Source: Cryptomeria japonica
Lineage: Eukaryota; Streptophyta; Pinopsida; Cupressales; Cupressaceae
Length of the DNA stretch: 64,000 bases
NCBI RefSeq assembly: GCF_030272615.1
Contig: NC_081405.1
Location: 609,076,677-609,140,676 of the forward strand
Direction: 5' to 3'
The notes beneath the pieces are model-generated. The model was not told where the DNA came from and made no database searches. It saw nothing but the letters and a program-made list of their open reading frames with translations. Position numbers and translations under genes: made by a program. This document shows, in pieces, positions 32,861 to 44,439 of this stretch (its first letter is position 1; every line of letters begins with the position of its first letter).

Positions 32861-33921
32861 ATGGCATCGAAGAAAGGAGAATCTTCTAAGGTGATATAGT
32901 TTGCATCCATGGTGGGTAAATTCTTTTTAATGAAAAGAATGATTGAATAACTCTACCAAGACCATTAGGATAAGTTTGGAAGGCTTCAAGAGCTTGAAGA
33001 AGCCAAGCAACGGATTCAATTGAAGAATGTTGAGCTCAGAGGGTTTCTTGAAGAACCAAACAATGAGAAGCTAAGCTTGAAAGAGATGTTGCAGACAGTC
33101 ATGGAAGAGAAATATAGGAGAAGTCCTCCCACATATAAGAATGTTGATATATGTGTATTTTGCCTGTATTTGGAGGATGCTTCCTCATACTCCCCGCTCA
33201 CTTAGAATGATAGCTTGGAAGCATCACCTGAAACAAAATCCACTGCATATAGTCCTAAGACAAGATTGGCTTGTTGTCTGGCAAATGGGCAAATTATGGT
33301 TCAAGTCATAGAAATGCAAAAGAGTGTTCTTTTTGTTAGCATTTGGAGTATCTGAAATCTATCGATGTCCCTGACAACCAAGTTGGTTACCTGGAGGCTT
33401 TTTTTGCATCAGATCAGAAGGAGCAGATGAAAAATGATCATAACTATGTTTTTGCAGGTTTTGAAAGTCATACCAAGGGTATTGGTATGAACATGTTAAC
33501 TAAGATGGTTTATAGGGAGAAAGGCCTTGGAGTCAGTGAACAAGGCATGAGCAATTATATAGAGGTTAAGGAGAGACCTTGTTATCAAGGATTGGCATAT
33601 GGACAAATTGGAGAATCCTCCAAAGCCTTTAGAAAGGAAAATTTGCTGGTAAAAACTTCCAACTATATTAGTGGAAGTGAATCTCTTTCCTCTCCAAAGA
33701 AGAAAGTCAAGAGGCAGGACAAGGCTCATAACTACTGCACTCACTACAGGATTAGTGGGAATTGGATGAAGAAGTGCTGGAAGCTACATCCGAAGGTTTT
33801 GATGGTCACCTATGTCCATGGAGGGACCCAACAAGGAGGTTGCAGAGGTAGAAGTAGAACTCGAGGAAGAGAAACCTCAACTAAACTTGGAAGAGCAGCT
33901 AGTAAAGGGAATTTATTTTGA
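32861..33921 (+). pseudogene. G-patch/CCHC protein remnant, copy 3
   Basis: Has the best start: ATG at 32861, MASKKGESSKV, followed by the shared TAG at 32897-32899. The coiled coil (ELRGFLEEPNNEKLSLKEML), VDICVFC and the Ser-rich stretch are followed by a frame change near 33270. The rest (33343-33921) carries the G-patch (GIGMNMLTKMVYREKGLGVS; the Gly of the MGY motif is Val) and a knuckle with two ligands changed (CTHYRISGNWMKKC). An Arg/Gly-rich tail in this frame is probably an out-of-frame reading of the acidic tail seen in other copies. TAG 33337-33339 is shared by all copies. Confidence 0.78.
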
Positions 33922-34678
33922 CTGGCTCTGTAAAAGCTAGGAAAACCTGTCATCTTAATATATTTATCAAACTTGTATTTTTATTTTCTCAATAATGTTA
34001 TCACATTGTGATTACGAGCTAGGTGATACAATAGACAAGGTTTTGTAATAAAATTAATGTTTACATGAATTTGTATTTTCTTGGAATTGAGATTTTGAAA
34101 GGTTGTTTATGCCTTATCTCATGTAATTAGAAAAGAAAATGATTGAAGAATTCTGTTTCGAGAATGGAAAATATTGAAACAGAAGAGTGCTTAGTTGATG
34201 AAAATTCTCGAGATGAGAAAATATCCATTATTCCGCTTTAAGGAAAATAAGCACTTGATGAAATTTAGTTAGAGGTGGATAGATTGTGATGATATGAAGA
34301 ATGAGAACCACCACTGTGAGAAGCACTGAGAGATAGGTTTATCATGTTTGGTTTTCTTTGTGCTTTTCGGTATGTCAAGTTCTGTTTAGAACTGCATCCT
34401 TTGAAGTCCTAGTGTGACCGAAATGTAAGACCCCTAGAGGGCAGATGTGTCCATAGGAATTCTTATATTGACCATGCATTGTTAAAGTTTAAGACCCTAG
34501 TAGGCCGATGTGGTCATGTATGCTTTCTTGATATTATTGAAGTGTAAGTCCCCTAGATGGCAGATGGGATAATATCAAGGCATAGCCCAAGTGTAAGACC
34601 CATGGAGATAAAATGCATGTTCCGAAGCATGGTAGAACCAACATCGGAATTAGAATCAGTTGTTGAAGGTAGAACCAG

Positions 34679-35868
34679 TTCGGGAAGTCCGAACCATGTG
34701 TCATAGAATTGATTGATTAATTTGTTTGAGTGTTTGTTTGACTTGGGCAGGCATCTCATCAAAATATTGGTTGGGAAAGTTGAACCCCCAACCTCTCCTT
34801 TATTATCTCACCACCTCGACCATTACCATACCCATTGAATTTGAAATGTAATGGGCAGCGCCATTATTTGACTTTCAGAACTTTCTCCCATGCTTTAAAA
34901 AAAGGGGGGTCATGAAGGGTTTGGAACCCACAACCTCCCTAAAACTACTCAATGTCTTCAACCGCTAAGACAAGCGGTTTGGATGGAGCAAATCATGGAG
35001 GCTATTTTATTTACTAAAGGCTGAGTGATAAACCATGAGTAAAGGGGCTCGAAATCAATCTAAGAAGTCTCGAAATGCATTGCCCAAAAACAAATGAAAA
35101 AATAAGTCAATTTTACCAAACTTGTTTAATAGTTAAAACAAATTGTTAATTTTAAGGGTTTAAAATATGTTTAGGAGATTTTATTGTAATTTTGGGGGGA
35201 TAAGGGATTTATCTCAAATTAATTGGCTATAAACCAATTTTGGGCATTTTTTTGTGTATGAAAGGGGAATGAAATTTGTAATGAGAGGAGAGAATATGAA
35301 GCATATTTGGAGAAGAGAGTTGTGAAGAGGATTTCTCTTGTGAGGAGAATTGGTGAGAGTATTCTCTTTGCTTGTAAAAAATATCTTGTGAGAAGAAGTC
35401 TTGTAGAGGGAATAGGGAATTTTTCATGCAATAAAGCTTTGATTCTATAGTAGACCCTTTAATAAAAATGTTTTTCTTGCTCTTTGTAAATCAGCCTTGT
35501 GGCTTTGAGAGCCTTTATGCGAGGTGATTTGAGTGAGAAATTTTGTACCATGACATTGTGGACAAGCTATTGAAGACTGTAAAGCAGTTTTCAAGAGGCT
35601 CTTTTTAGAGATTGTACTCCATTTCGAGCATTGTTAATAGATTGGTCACTCAATTGAGATAGACTCAGAGATGTAGTCCACTCGGACGAACTTTGTAATC
35701 AAACTTTGGTCTTTCTCTCTCTCTCAATACTCTGTTATATTTCTCTCTCTTTATTGTTCTTCTTGCTCTTCTATTTAATGTCTTTCTAGACAATCTTAAG
35801 GCATTAAGGTTTTGTTCACTTTATGCGCATCCACTTAGCAATGTTTGTCATAGATCCCTCTCGCATCC
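34679..35868 (+). repeat. Array LTR4, left end deleted
   Basis: Starts inside the LTR at TTCGGGAAGTCCGAACC and ends TCTCGCATCC (terminal CA changed to CC). Both tRNA-like modules are present (about 34775-34990). Confidence 0.86.
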
Positions 35869-35875
35869 GATCAAG

Positions 35876-35887
35876 TGGTATTAGAAC
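35876..35887 (+). promoter_or_regulatory. Primer-binding site, internal 4
   Basis: TGGTATTAGAAC, two changes from the Met-tRNA-type site. Confidence 0.7.
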
Positions 35888-36014
35888 TCGTTTGACAATG
35901 TTTGCATAAGTGAATGTTAGTTAGTTTGCTAGTTTAATCAGTTTGTTAGTTCGACAATTTGCTGGTTTTGAATGTAACTGTGCAAGCTTGATAGGGGAAC
36001 ATTTTAAAACAAAG

Positions 36015-37058
36015 ATGACATCGGAGAAAGGATAAGATTCTAAGGTGATGTAGTATGCATCCATTGTGGATAACTTATTTTCAATGGAAAGAATGATTGA
36101 TTAACTCTACTAGGACCATCAGGATACATTTGGAAGGCTTCAAGAGTTTGAAGAAGCCAACCAATCCATTCAATCCAAGAATGCTAAGCTCAGAGGGTTG
36201 CTTGAAGAAGAAAACAATGAGATGCAAAGCTAGCAAGAGATGTTGCAGAAGGTCACGGAGGAGAAAAATAGGAGAATTCCTCCCACATATGAGAGTGCTA
36301 ACATATGTGCATTTTTTCTACGTTCGGAGGATGCTTCCTCATACTCCCCGCTCACTCAGAATTATAGCTTGGAAGCATCTCCTGAAATAAAATCCACTGC
36401 AAAGAGTCCTAAGATGGGATTGGCTTGTGGTCCTTTCAAATGGGCCAATTATTGTTCAAGTCATAGAAATGTTGAAGAGTGTGCTTTTTGTTAGCATTTC
36501 GAGTATCTGAAATATGTCGATTTGTCTAATAACCAAGTTGGTTACCTGGAGGCATTTTCTACATAAGATCGGAAGGAGAAGATGGAAAATGATCAGAATT
36601 GAGTTTTTGTAGGTTTTGAAAGTCATACCAAGGGTATTGGAATGAAGTTGTTAACCAAGATGGGTTATAGCGAGAAAGGCCTTGGAGTCGGTAAACGAGG
36701 CATGATCAATTCTATAGAGGTTAATGATAGACCTCGTTATAAAGGATTGGGATATGGAGAGACTCGAGAATCATTCAAAGCCTTTAGTAAGGTAGATTCT
36801 CTAGTAAACAATTCTGACTATAGTAGTTGAAGTGAATCTCTTTCCTCTCCAAAGAAGAAAGTTAAGAGGCAGGACAAGGCTCGTAACTACTACACTCACT
36901 GCAGGATCAATGGGCATTGGATCGAGAAGTGTTGGAACGTACATCCAAAGCTTCGACGCTCACCTAGGTCCATGGAGGGACCCAACAAGGAGGTTCTAGA
37001 GGTAGAAACAGAACCCGAAGTAGAGAAACCTCAACCGAACGAAGAGAAACTACTATAG
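36015..37058 (+). pseudogene. G-patch/CCHC protein remnant, copy 4
   Basis: ATG at 36015 (MTSEKG, then stops), shared TAG at 36051-36053. Coiled coil (ELEEANQ-like, KLRGLLEEENNEM), ANICAFF with a lost Cys, HRNVEECAFC with the shared TAG at 36492-36494. G-patch at about 36625-36770: GIGMKLLTKMGYSEKGLGVG and ending GLGYG. The knuckle CTHC-type reads YTHCRINGHWIEKC, first Cys changed. The long frame is kept from the coiled coil to the acidic tail with stops but no shift that I can see, so this copy shows best that G-patch and knuckle belong to one protein. Confidence 0.8.
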
Positions 37059-38192
37059 GGAAGTTCTTTTGACCAGCTCTGTAAGAGCTGGAAAAAACCC
37101 GTCATCTAAATATTTGCATCAAACTTGTATTCGTGTTTTCTCAATAATGTTATCACATTGTGATTATGAGCTAGGTGATATAGTAGACAGGGTTTTGTAA
37201 TAAAATTAATGTTTTCATGAAATTGTATTTTCTTGGAGTTGAAATTCTGAAAGGTTGTTTAAGCCTTAGCTCATGTATCTAGAAAAGAAAACGGTTGAAG
37301 ACTTCTTTTTGTAGAATGGCAAATTTTGAAACTGAAGAGTTCTTATTTGATGACAATTCTTGAGGCGAGAAGATGTCCATTGTTCCTTTTGGTGGACAGA
37401 TCTGGATGATCACTCCGTTCGTTGGGACTCAGAGTTGCAAAGAACGACCGAAAATTGCCTTTATGTTCTTACCTTTAAGACTCAATCCGATTCAATCTGT
37501 TGATGACCGAGGCTCCTGAAGGTCTTTTCCTATGGCCTTGTTGCTTAGGCGAACATAGCCAAAGCTGTATGGTGAAGCTCGTAATCAGCTATTCCGAAAT
37601 ACAAAGTTGAGAAGGAATGTTTTAGACTGAGGAATAGTTGCCATTGCTCATGCAGTTTGCAAACGAGGAGCAGCATCATAATTGACTAGGCTGGTATGCA
37701 GAATGAGAATCACCGCCGTAAGAAGCACCGAGAGACAGGTTTATCATTCTCTGTTTTCTTCTTGCTTTTCGGTATGTCAAGTTCGATTTTGAATCGCGTC
37801 CCTTGAATTCCTAGTGTGGCCGAAATGTAAGACTCATAGATGGCAGATGTGGCCATAGGCATGCTCATACTGACCATGCATTGCTAAAGTGTAAGACTAG
37901 TAGGCAGATGTGGCAATTCATGCTTTCTTGATATTGTCCAACTGTAAGGCCCCTATAGGGCAGATGGGATAGTATCAAGGCATAGCCCAAGTGTAAGACC
38001 CATGGAGGGCAAATTTATGTCCTAAAGAATGGTGGAACCAAGAGGGGAATCAGAATCAGTTGTCGAAGGTGCAGCTAGTAGTAGCATTGCAGTGAAGCTT
38101 CCAAGGTGACAACAAAGTTGATTCGAGCCGAGTGAGTCAAAGGTTTTACAAGACAGCTTTTGGAGGACCAAAAGCTCTTCAATGGGGAGGTT

Positions 38193-38339
38193 TGGTCCAG
38201 GAGGATCTATGAACCTTGAAAAATTAATTATCGCCAATGTTCGGGAAGTCAGAACCATGTGTCACAGAATCGGTTGACTGATTTGTTTGAGTGTTTGTTT
38301 GACTTCAGTAGACATCTCATCAAAATGTTTGTTGGGGGT
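38193..38339 (+). repeat. Array LTR5, truncated
   Basis: Starts TGGTCCAGGAGGATC after the purine tract and matches the other LTRs until GTTTGTTGGGGG at about 38339, then switches to unrelated AT-rich DNA. The array has therefore lost its right end and target duplication. Confidence 0.85.
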
Positions 38340-38369
38340 TAATTTACATTTATTTAATATTATTTTAAA

Positions 38370-39725
38370 AGTATGTAAAAATACAAAGATGGATCTCATC
38401 TACAAGACTTGATCAAATACCTATGTGTAAATGAATCTCTGATAAACCAAAAAATGAAAATTAGTAGTAAAAAAGTCTTTCTAAAAGAAAAAAACCATAA
38501 AATATTTTTTTTTAAAAATAAGCAAGATTAAACTCTACGTAAGAAACGGTCCTTTCTATACTAGAGAATAAAAAGAGAAGTTTAGATGAACGCGTGGAAT
38601 TTGTTAAATTACTGGTGGATGCTTGACATCAAATGCTAAAGACAGTCTAAGATTTAAAAAAACACTCTTCGACCCCTTCAAAGAGAGAGAAAACCATGAT
38701 GTATGTAAGATACCTTCTCATTTCTACAAGAAATATGAAGAAAGAAATTTCAAGATGAAACAATTTAGAGGTTCATCAAATATTACATAATAAGTGACAG
38801 TATCAACTAAAGACGATGGTACTCTATAAATTTGTGAAGACTAATGAAAAGCATGTTCCAAAGATGTTAATGGATCTCAATTTTCTTCTAGCTTCCTCAT
38901 TCCCAACCCGTAAAATACAGTACAGTACTATAATTGGGGGATATTCTTTAACTATAAAGCTAACAAACAGGTAGAAAGGCTTTAATTGGGGGTTCTGTTG
39001 TTTGTGAAACATTAGTGAAGAAGAAAAGCTAACAAACTATTGTTTCGAATAGGTTCTCCTTTCTCTTCCCGGAAGATATAACAATATATCAATAACATAG
39101 TTGTGTGGAATAAATTTCATCATTGTCGTAGATGGAAAACAAATAATATATTCAATCAGAAGAATCATAAACATTTCATAAGATTGTAAACCCACATAAA
39201 CAAGCATATTTACAAACATTGACTGTCAGCCAAGCTTTACACGCTTCATTGTGCAAAGGCGATTAATCAAATAACCTGTATATCCCTATAACGATATGGG
39301 TATTGTTTCTCTAATGCATATAATGGTTGACCGCTGGTGCAGATTCGCACTCGGGACCTATTTGTGCTTACAGCGTTACAGACAGACGGCTTTATGCCCC
39401 CACATGCAAATAAAATTTAGATTTAAAACAAAAATATTATAATAGATTTAAAGTCAAAATAAAATTTAGATTTAAAGTCAAAATAAATTTTTTACGATAG
39501 ATCTATGATACAGTTACAAATAAATTCAAAACAAAAATATTATAATAGTAAAAAGATTCGGCGTAGGTTGGAATCAATATTCTAGTGTGTTTAATCACCG
39601 CACTAATTCTTTATTGGAATTTGATTTCCCCCATCAACAACCTGTGTTAAAGCTGGTGCCATTATTAAATATATCAAAACATACAAGTATTTCTATAACG
39701 GAATGTAATGTACATAAATTGGAGG
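38370..39725. repeat. Duplicated segment, copy B
   Basis: Counterpart of 6900-8650, including the tRNA-like stretch (about 39337-39408). The part corresponding to the TIR exon relic (7866-8540) is missing and replaced by AT-rich repeats of AAATTTAGATTTAAA type (39405-39560). Right of AAATTGGAG (39722) the sequence continues GCCTGCAGC and shows the site before LINE insertion. Confidence 0.75.
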
Positions 39726-42700
39726 CCTGCAGCTTATTGCTAGGTGGCCTTGAAATTTTCTGGGAGGGTTCGGACTGGAGTTTCAAATGTCCCAGATAAC
39801 AAATATATCGTTATCGTTTACTTGAAAATGTGAGATGTTTATGTTCGGCCCTCATCCAACCAGTAGTCGTCTTGGTTCTTTCGATTACCTATAGGTTCTT
39901 TCGTTTGGTATTTTTCAATTTCGACATAATTTTTTTTTATTAATAACTATAGGTTTGTTTGGTCAAACCCTTGGTATTAGATTTAACCATTTCACATAAA
40001 GATGAAAGGTAACAAGCAGTCACACAATATGTTTATTTGTGAAATAATATTAATGTTAATGATGTAATGCACTCTATCTCATGATCTATATTAGAATAAA
40101 AGATCTTTGATACATCAAAATTGAATTAAGATTTGTTCTTTTACATAAAATTTTAATATGCAAGTTAATGCATGTCCCTCTTGAGTTAGTTAATAACAAT
40201 AACTTGGAAAGGAGTCAACTTTGGCTCAAATGTAAATTTGAACTTAAAATTTTTTTAAGTTATTTTTATACTTATAGATTTGGCTTGACTAAAGGATTGG
40301 GTGAAAAAATGATCATGATTGATCTCTTATAACGTATGCAAATATTGTCAAGTTACATGTATGTTATTTTTTTAACTCTTGTGTGAATTAAGCGAAACAT
40401 ATTTTTAAACTAATTATTCAATTAAAATTTTGTTCAATTACCTTTGCTCGGTTGTATGTTGTGTTGTCAAAGGTTGAAAAACATTGGACCTCACCCACAC
40501 TTAGATTATCCTACAAGAGTAAAATAAGATCAACATAAAAAATTAATATATAATTTAACTAATGATAATTTAAATCATATGTGTATACAATTAAAAAAAA
40601 AATGTAAACATTTATGTGCAAATAAGTCTGCCATATTGTTATGTAGACCAAATGAAATAGTTGAAGTTGTTCCATTTTAGATATGTGTTATATCATCTTA
40701 AGACATCAAATGTTAAATGGATTACATAAATATGCATTAGCATTAAAATCTCTTATAAATTTTAATTTAAGATAAAATGCAATATGAAATTACTCTTAAG
40801 TGTTACCACTACATGATGTTTATAAGATCCAACATCCTCCTCATCTCTAACACCCAATGACTATCTAGGATATGGTCTTGCTCTTGTCATCTCTTCTGGT
40901 AAATCTAACATATGATGGACCTTGTAATTGGTTGTGTTGATGGGAGGATCAGTAGGTTGTCTAAGAGGGTAAAAACATATGTTTTTGCACATAGTACAAG
41001 TATGGGCCACACAAATATGTGGAGTTGATTAGGCTATACAACCATCACATGATCCAGTAGGTGTATCAATGTTCTCCATCTAAGTGAATAGAGAGCTCTA
41101 TGTGATCAAATGGCTAGTCAAAGAGTGTGTGGCCAATATGCTCTGTGAGGCTACATCTACAAAAATATTTGGGTGTTGTATTAGAGGTGCGGGAGCAATA
41201 GGAGGAGCGAAAATAATGTTCTTACATTACTCAAATTTCCCTAGGTATAACCTAAGACATTTCTCTACCTATAACATAGAAATCTCCCTTTTCAAAGTGG
41301 TTCACATGCTTACCCTTGAGAAATTTAACATATAGATTGTAAGAAATATATTGTGGGACATCGAAAATTTTGTTGGGTTTTTTGTTAGAAACCATGCACC
41401 AATGATAACAAAAGATATCTATGATGCTTTAATGCATGTACCATTTAATTCAATATTTTGGTTTGCACATGTCGGTAGGTTTTCTAATTCTAGGATTGAT
41501 AAAAACCTAGGCTATTTGGGCTTTGAAATTGTTTACTTCTTTGTGTTTCTCATACAATAATCCATCAACATATTAATGCCTTTTGGCCTCTTACCACTAT
41601 ATAAATGAGCTATCTTAGTGTTTGAGGTTTACAGTGCTACAAATTATTGAGTCTAAGGTAGCTTTCATTGAGAAAAATTGATGATTCTTGTGGTATAATT
41701 CATAAATGTTCTTTAATATAGTCAAATCGATATTTATTAAATCCTAAATTGAAGGAGGTTTTGGTTGTGGAGATTTTGGTGGAGGAGGATTTGGTTGCCT
41801 TGGGTTTTGATTTTAAACCATTGGTAAACCTAGCCGAAGTGAAAATTTAAAAAATTAATAAATTTTCAACTATAAACTAAAATATATCTATAAAAAAAAC
41901 TAATTTACAATTAAAATGATGCATGATATGAACCACATTACAACAACGCAGTCATCAACACTCTACATGAGAAGAGTAATATGCAAATTGTCATGATTTC
42001 ATGCATGTAGAAGACATAGATTCCTTGGTCATTTTCTATTACTTAGTGTTATGGGTAGGCAGTAAAACTTGAGGAAAAATGCTCCTAGATCACCATGCAG
42101 AGTTGTTGTGAAATCCAAATACAAAGCTAGGGGCAGGTCTACAACCATCTACGAGGATAAAGCGCTAGAGGTTCCAAAAAATCCATGGCCAAAGAAATAA
42201 ATGAGGCATGCAAAGGTGGAGGTAGTATGCATAGGATGGAGCACATTGTGATCTAAAAAATTAATATTAATGTTATCTATTATTATTATAGATATTAAAA
42301 TAGCATTCTAAACTTCATCATTATTTGTTAGTGTACTATCATCGCTTATTAATAATTAATCATTTTTTCTCTTACATTACTTATTTATCAAATCATTTAC
42401 TATTTATAGATTAATTATAGTCATTTATCACATCGTTTATCATTTATAAATATAATTATCTTTTATCATTTTATATAATCTATTAATTAATTAAATAATT
42501 TATTTATTTTATCTAACTATCCAACTTTAAAAAATAAATATAATTTCTATTTACCATCTCATTGATTAAACTGATCTTCTAAATAAGAAACTTCTCAATA
42601 TCTATTTAATGATTTAATTTAATATATTATTATTCTCCTAGGACCTCAAAATGATATGTTTTTATTATCATTTGAGTTATCTTCTCCAAATTCTTGAATG

Positions 42701-43049
42701 AACTCCACAACCAATTTAGTTAACTTCAATTCATTTATTGTATCCTCGGTCTTCATTTAATCTTTCAAAAATTTTAGAGTAAATATTAATTTACTCAATC
42801 TGAAGTTCAACTAAGACATTTATCATTTTAGGTACATTTATTAATTGTTGTTGGATTGTTGAGTAGTAATTCATGTTTATCTAGTCTCTACCTACCTTCT
42901 CATCCTATTGACGCACATGACCTCATCTTGTGTTCACTCATCTCTTACCTTTTTTTTATATAAATAGCCTAATGTATATTTTGTAAATCATCTTAATACA
43001 TTTCTCATTTTTTTGATAATTTTTTTCTTTTTTCTTGCAAGTAGTGATC
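39726..43049. other. Gene-free stretch
   Basis: No supported gene. Short open frames at 41084-41560 have no recognisable domain. 42240-42560 is low-complexity AT (ATTTATCA/ATTAAT words). A GGTTTTGG-type glycine-codon repeat at about 41755-41810 might be a gene scrap. Confidence 0.55.
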
Positions 43050-43306
43050 TGTTGGGTATATGAACTCCAACGGTCACATGACTGTTTGTCTTCCCCAAAC
43101 TCTTCATCTCATGTTTGAATATATGTATAAATATATGTGTGCAGTCTATGTACTGTGTGTATTTGTGATATTGATTAATAGAAATGTTCCCTACTTTCTA
43201 AGTGGATGTAGCCTTTATGGTGAACCACGTTAATCTTGTGTCTATTACTCTTTATGCTATTTTGTGTTCATTATTATGTGTTTTCTCTACTCGTTTTAAA
43301 CTAACA
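43050..43306 (+). repeat. 5' LTR of the gene-carrying element
   Basis: 257 bases, TGTTGGGTATATGAAC to TTTTAAACTAACA. Contains TATAAATATATG (about 43127), a likely TATA box. Matches 45532-45807 with scattered changes and one indel. Confidence 0.9.
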
Positions 43307-43308
43307 AC

Positions 43309-43320
43309 TGGTATCAGAGC
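43309..43320 (+). promoter_or_regulatory. Primer-binding site
   Basis: TGGTATCAGAGC two bases after the 5' LTR; exact Met-tRNA-type site. Confidence 0.88.
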
Positions 43321-43343
43321 TTAGGTGAAATTATTGGGCATAG

Positions 43344-44439
43344 ATGAAAGAAGATTATTGCATCATCGAAGAATTTCTTGATAATGTAGAATCGGCTGAT
43401 TTTGTTATTGAAGAATTTCTTGACAATTTGGATTCGGGCGAAGAGGAGGATGTTGAGGTGAGTGAAGATAAAATTGTGGAAGTTCAGACCAAGACTTAGG
43501 AGGATTACCAAGAAGAAAAAATTGTGAGGATGAAGGAAGAAAATCTCTTACTCACAGATCGACTGATTTGTATAAATCAGAAGTTGAACGTTTTGTGTCG
43601 TATGTATAATGTGGAGAAATACAACTTTGAGAAAGAGTGGGAGTTTCTTGAAGAGACCTTGTTTCAGGAAGAGGAAAGTAATGAGAAGGCTTATCAGATC
43701 TTGACATAGGACTCTTTCCTCACAAAAATGCATCTCCTGTTGACTGATAAGATTATCCCTAGTGGAAAGAAACCACAGGAGGATATTGTAGATTGGGAGC
43801 AGAAGAAGAGGTAGGTGAACCTCGTATCTATCCCGAATACCTTACTAGAGGACGAATGGCAGGAGCTAATAGAGGAGGATTCAGGGTGTCTGCTGATTGG
43901 AGATCCCAGGAGCAGAGGGATTACAGAGCTCAAGGAGGCCAGTGAGAGCCCCTGGCTCAACGCTCCGTAGGATCCAGGAGTCTATGAATATGGCGTGAAT
44001 GAATTGCAAAGACCGCCTGAGACCAATGGAAACTAGGACTTTTGGGGCGAAGGGACCTTTGAGCCCTCTGCGGTGGGTATAGGATTCGAGCAACTTTTTT
44101 GAAGGAGGAATGAAGCCACCTGTCGGTAAAGATCTCCTAGCCTTAGCTGGGACGAGCGGTGATGCGAACAACGAGGCGTGGAGTCCAAGTCAGACGTTTT
44201 TTGAGAGGGATGTGAGGCGCCGCGAGGATAATCTGTCTGAATTGGAACAGATGGAAGAAATTTTGGTGAAAGAAATGGCAGTGAGATCCATTGGTTCTTT
44301 GCAGCTGTTTGTCTCGGACAAAGAGGGAGTCTCATGTGTGGAGAAGAGCGTACGCGGTAGCGCCGGGAAGGCCATTGTAGAGGCCCCTTAGAGGAATTCT
44401 CTAGACGAGAATGGCTAGTTTGCGTCAATAGTACCAACA
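43344..44439 (+). pseudogene. Former N-terminal coding region of the gene-carrying element
   Basis: From ATG 43344 the frame reads an acidic protein beginning MKEDYCIIEEFLDNVES with a 14-residue duplication (IEEFLDN twice, encoded by a 42-bp tandem repeat at about 43367-43450). TAG codons lie at 43498, 43707, 43812, 43968 and 44035. A single-base change in a T-run near 44095 moves the frame; it then continues from 44110 with two more TAG codons (44389, 44418) into the open frame at 44440. I do not recognise the protein. It may be a highly changed gag or, more likely, captured host sequence. All seven stops are TAG. Confidence 0.55.

Larger units (their letters stand above)
32715..34678 (+). 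mobile_element. Array internal region 3, 3' end deleted
   Basis: Primer site intact; protein remnant 32861-33921; non-coding 3' part with the GTAAGACCC motif set. At about 34678 the text jumps into the LTR, so the purine tract and the first 50 or so bases of LTR4 are missing. A further deletion of several hundred bases lies near 34290. Confidence 0.83.
35869..38192 (+). mobile_element. Array internal region 4
   Basis: Complete from primer site to purine tract (CAATGGGGAGG, about 38180-38190). Protein remnant 36015-37058, non-coding 3' part with the GTAAGACCC motif set at 37825-38015. Confidence 0.86.
23017..38339 (+). mobile_element. Tandem array of a non-autonomous LTR family with G-patch protein
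   Basis: Five LTRs and four internal regions alternate without intervening host DNA: LTR1 23017-26087 (carrying an insertion), internal 1 26088-28422, LTR2 28423-29482, internal 2 29483-31546, LTR3 31547-32714, internal 3 32715-34678, LTR4 34679-35868, internal 4 35869-38192, LTR5 38193-38339 (truncated). Internal regions begin with a Met-tRNA-type primer site, encode remnants of a G-patch/CCHC protein, carry a long non-coding 3' part with repeated GTAAGACCCCTAGAGGG-type motifs and end in a purine tract (GTGGGGAGG). No protease, RT or integrase is present, so mobility must have depended on another element. Sharing of LTRs between units points to unequal recombination. Confidence 0.88.

Noticed and set aside
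23017..38339. CRISPR or satellite array
   Set aside because: The repeated units are kilobase LTR and internal regions with primer sites and purine tracts, so retroelement concatemer explains them.
41084..41560. Two short frames in the region between copy B and the gene-carrying element
   Set aside because: No recognisable domain and no splice structure; cannot be told from chance.
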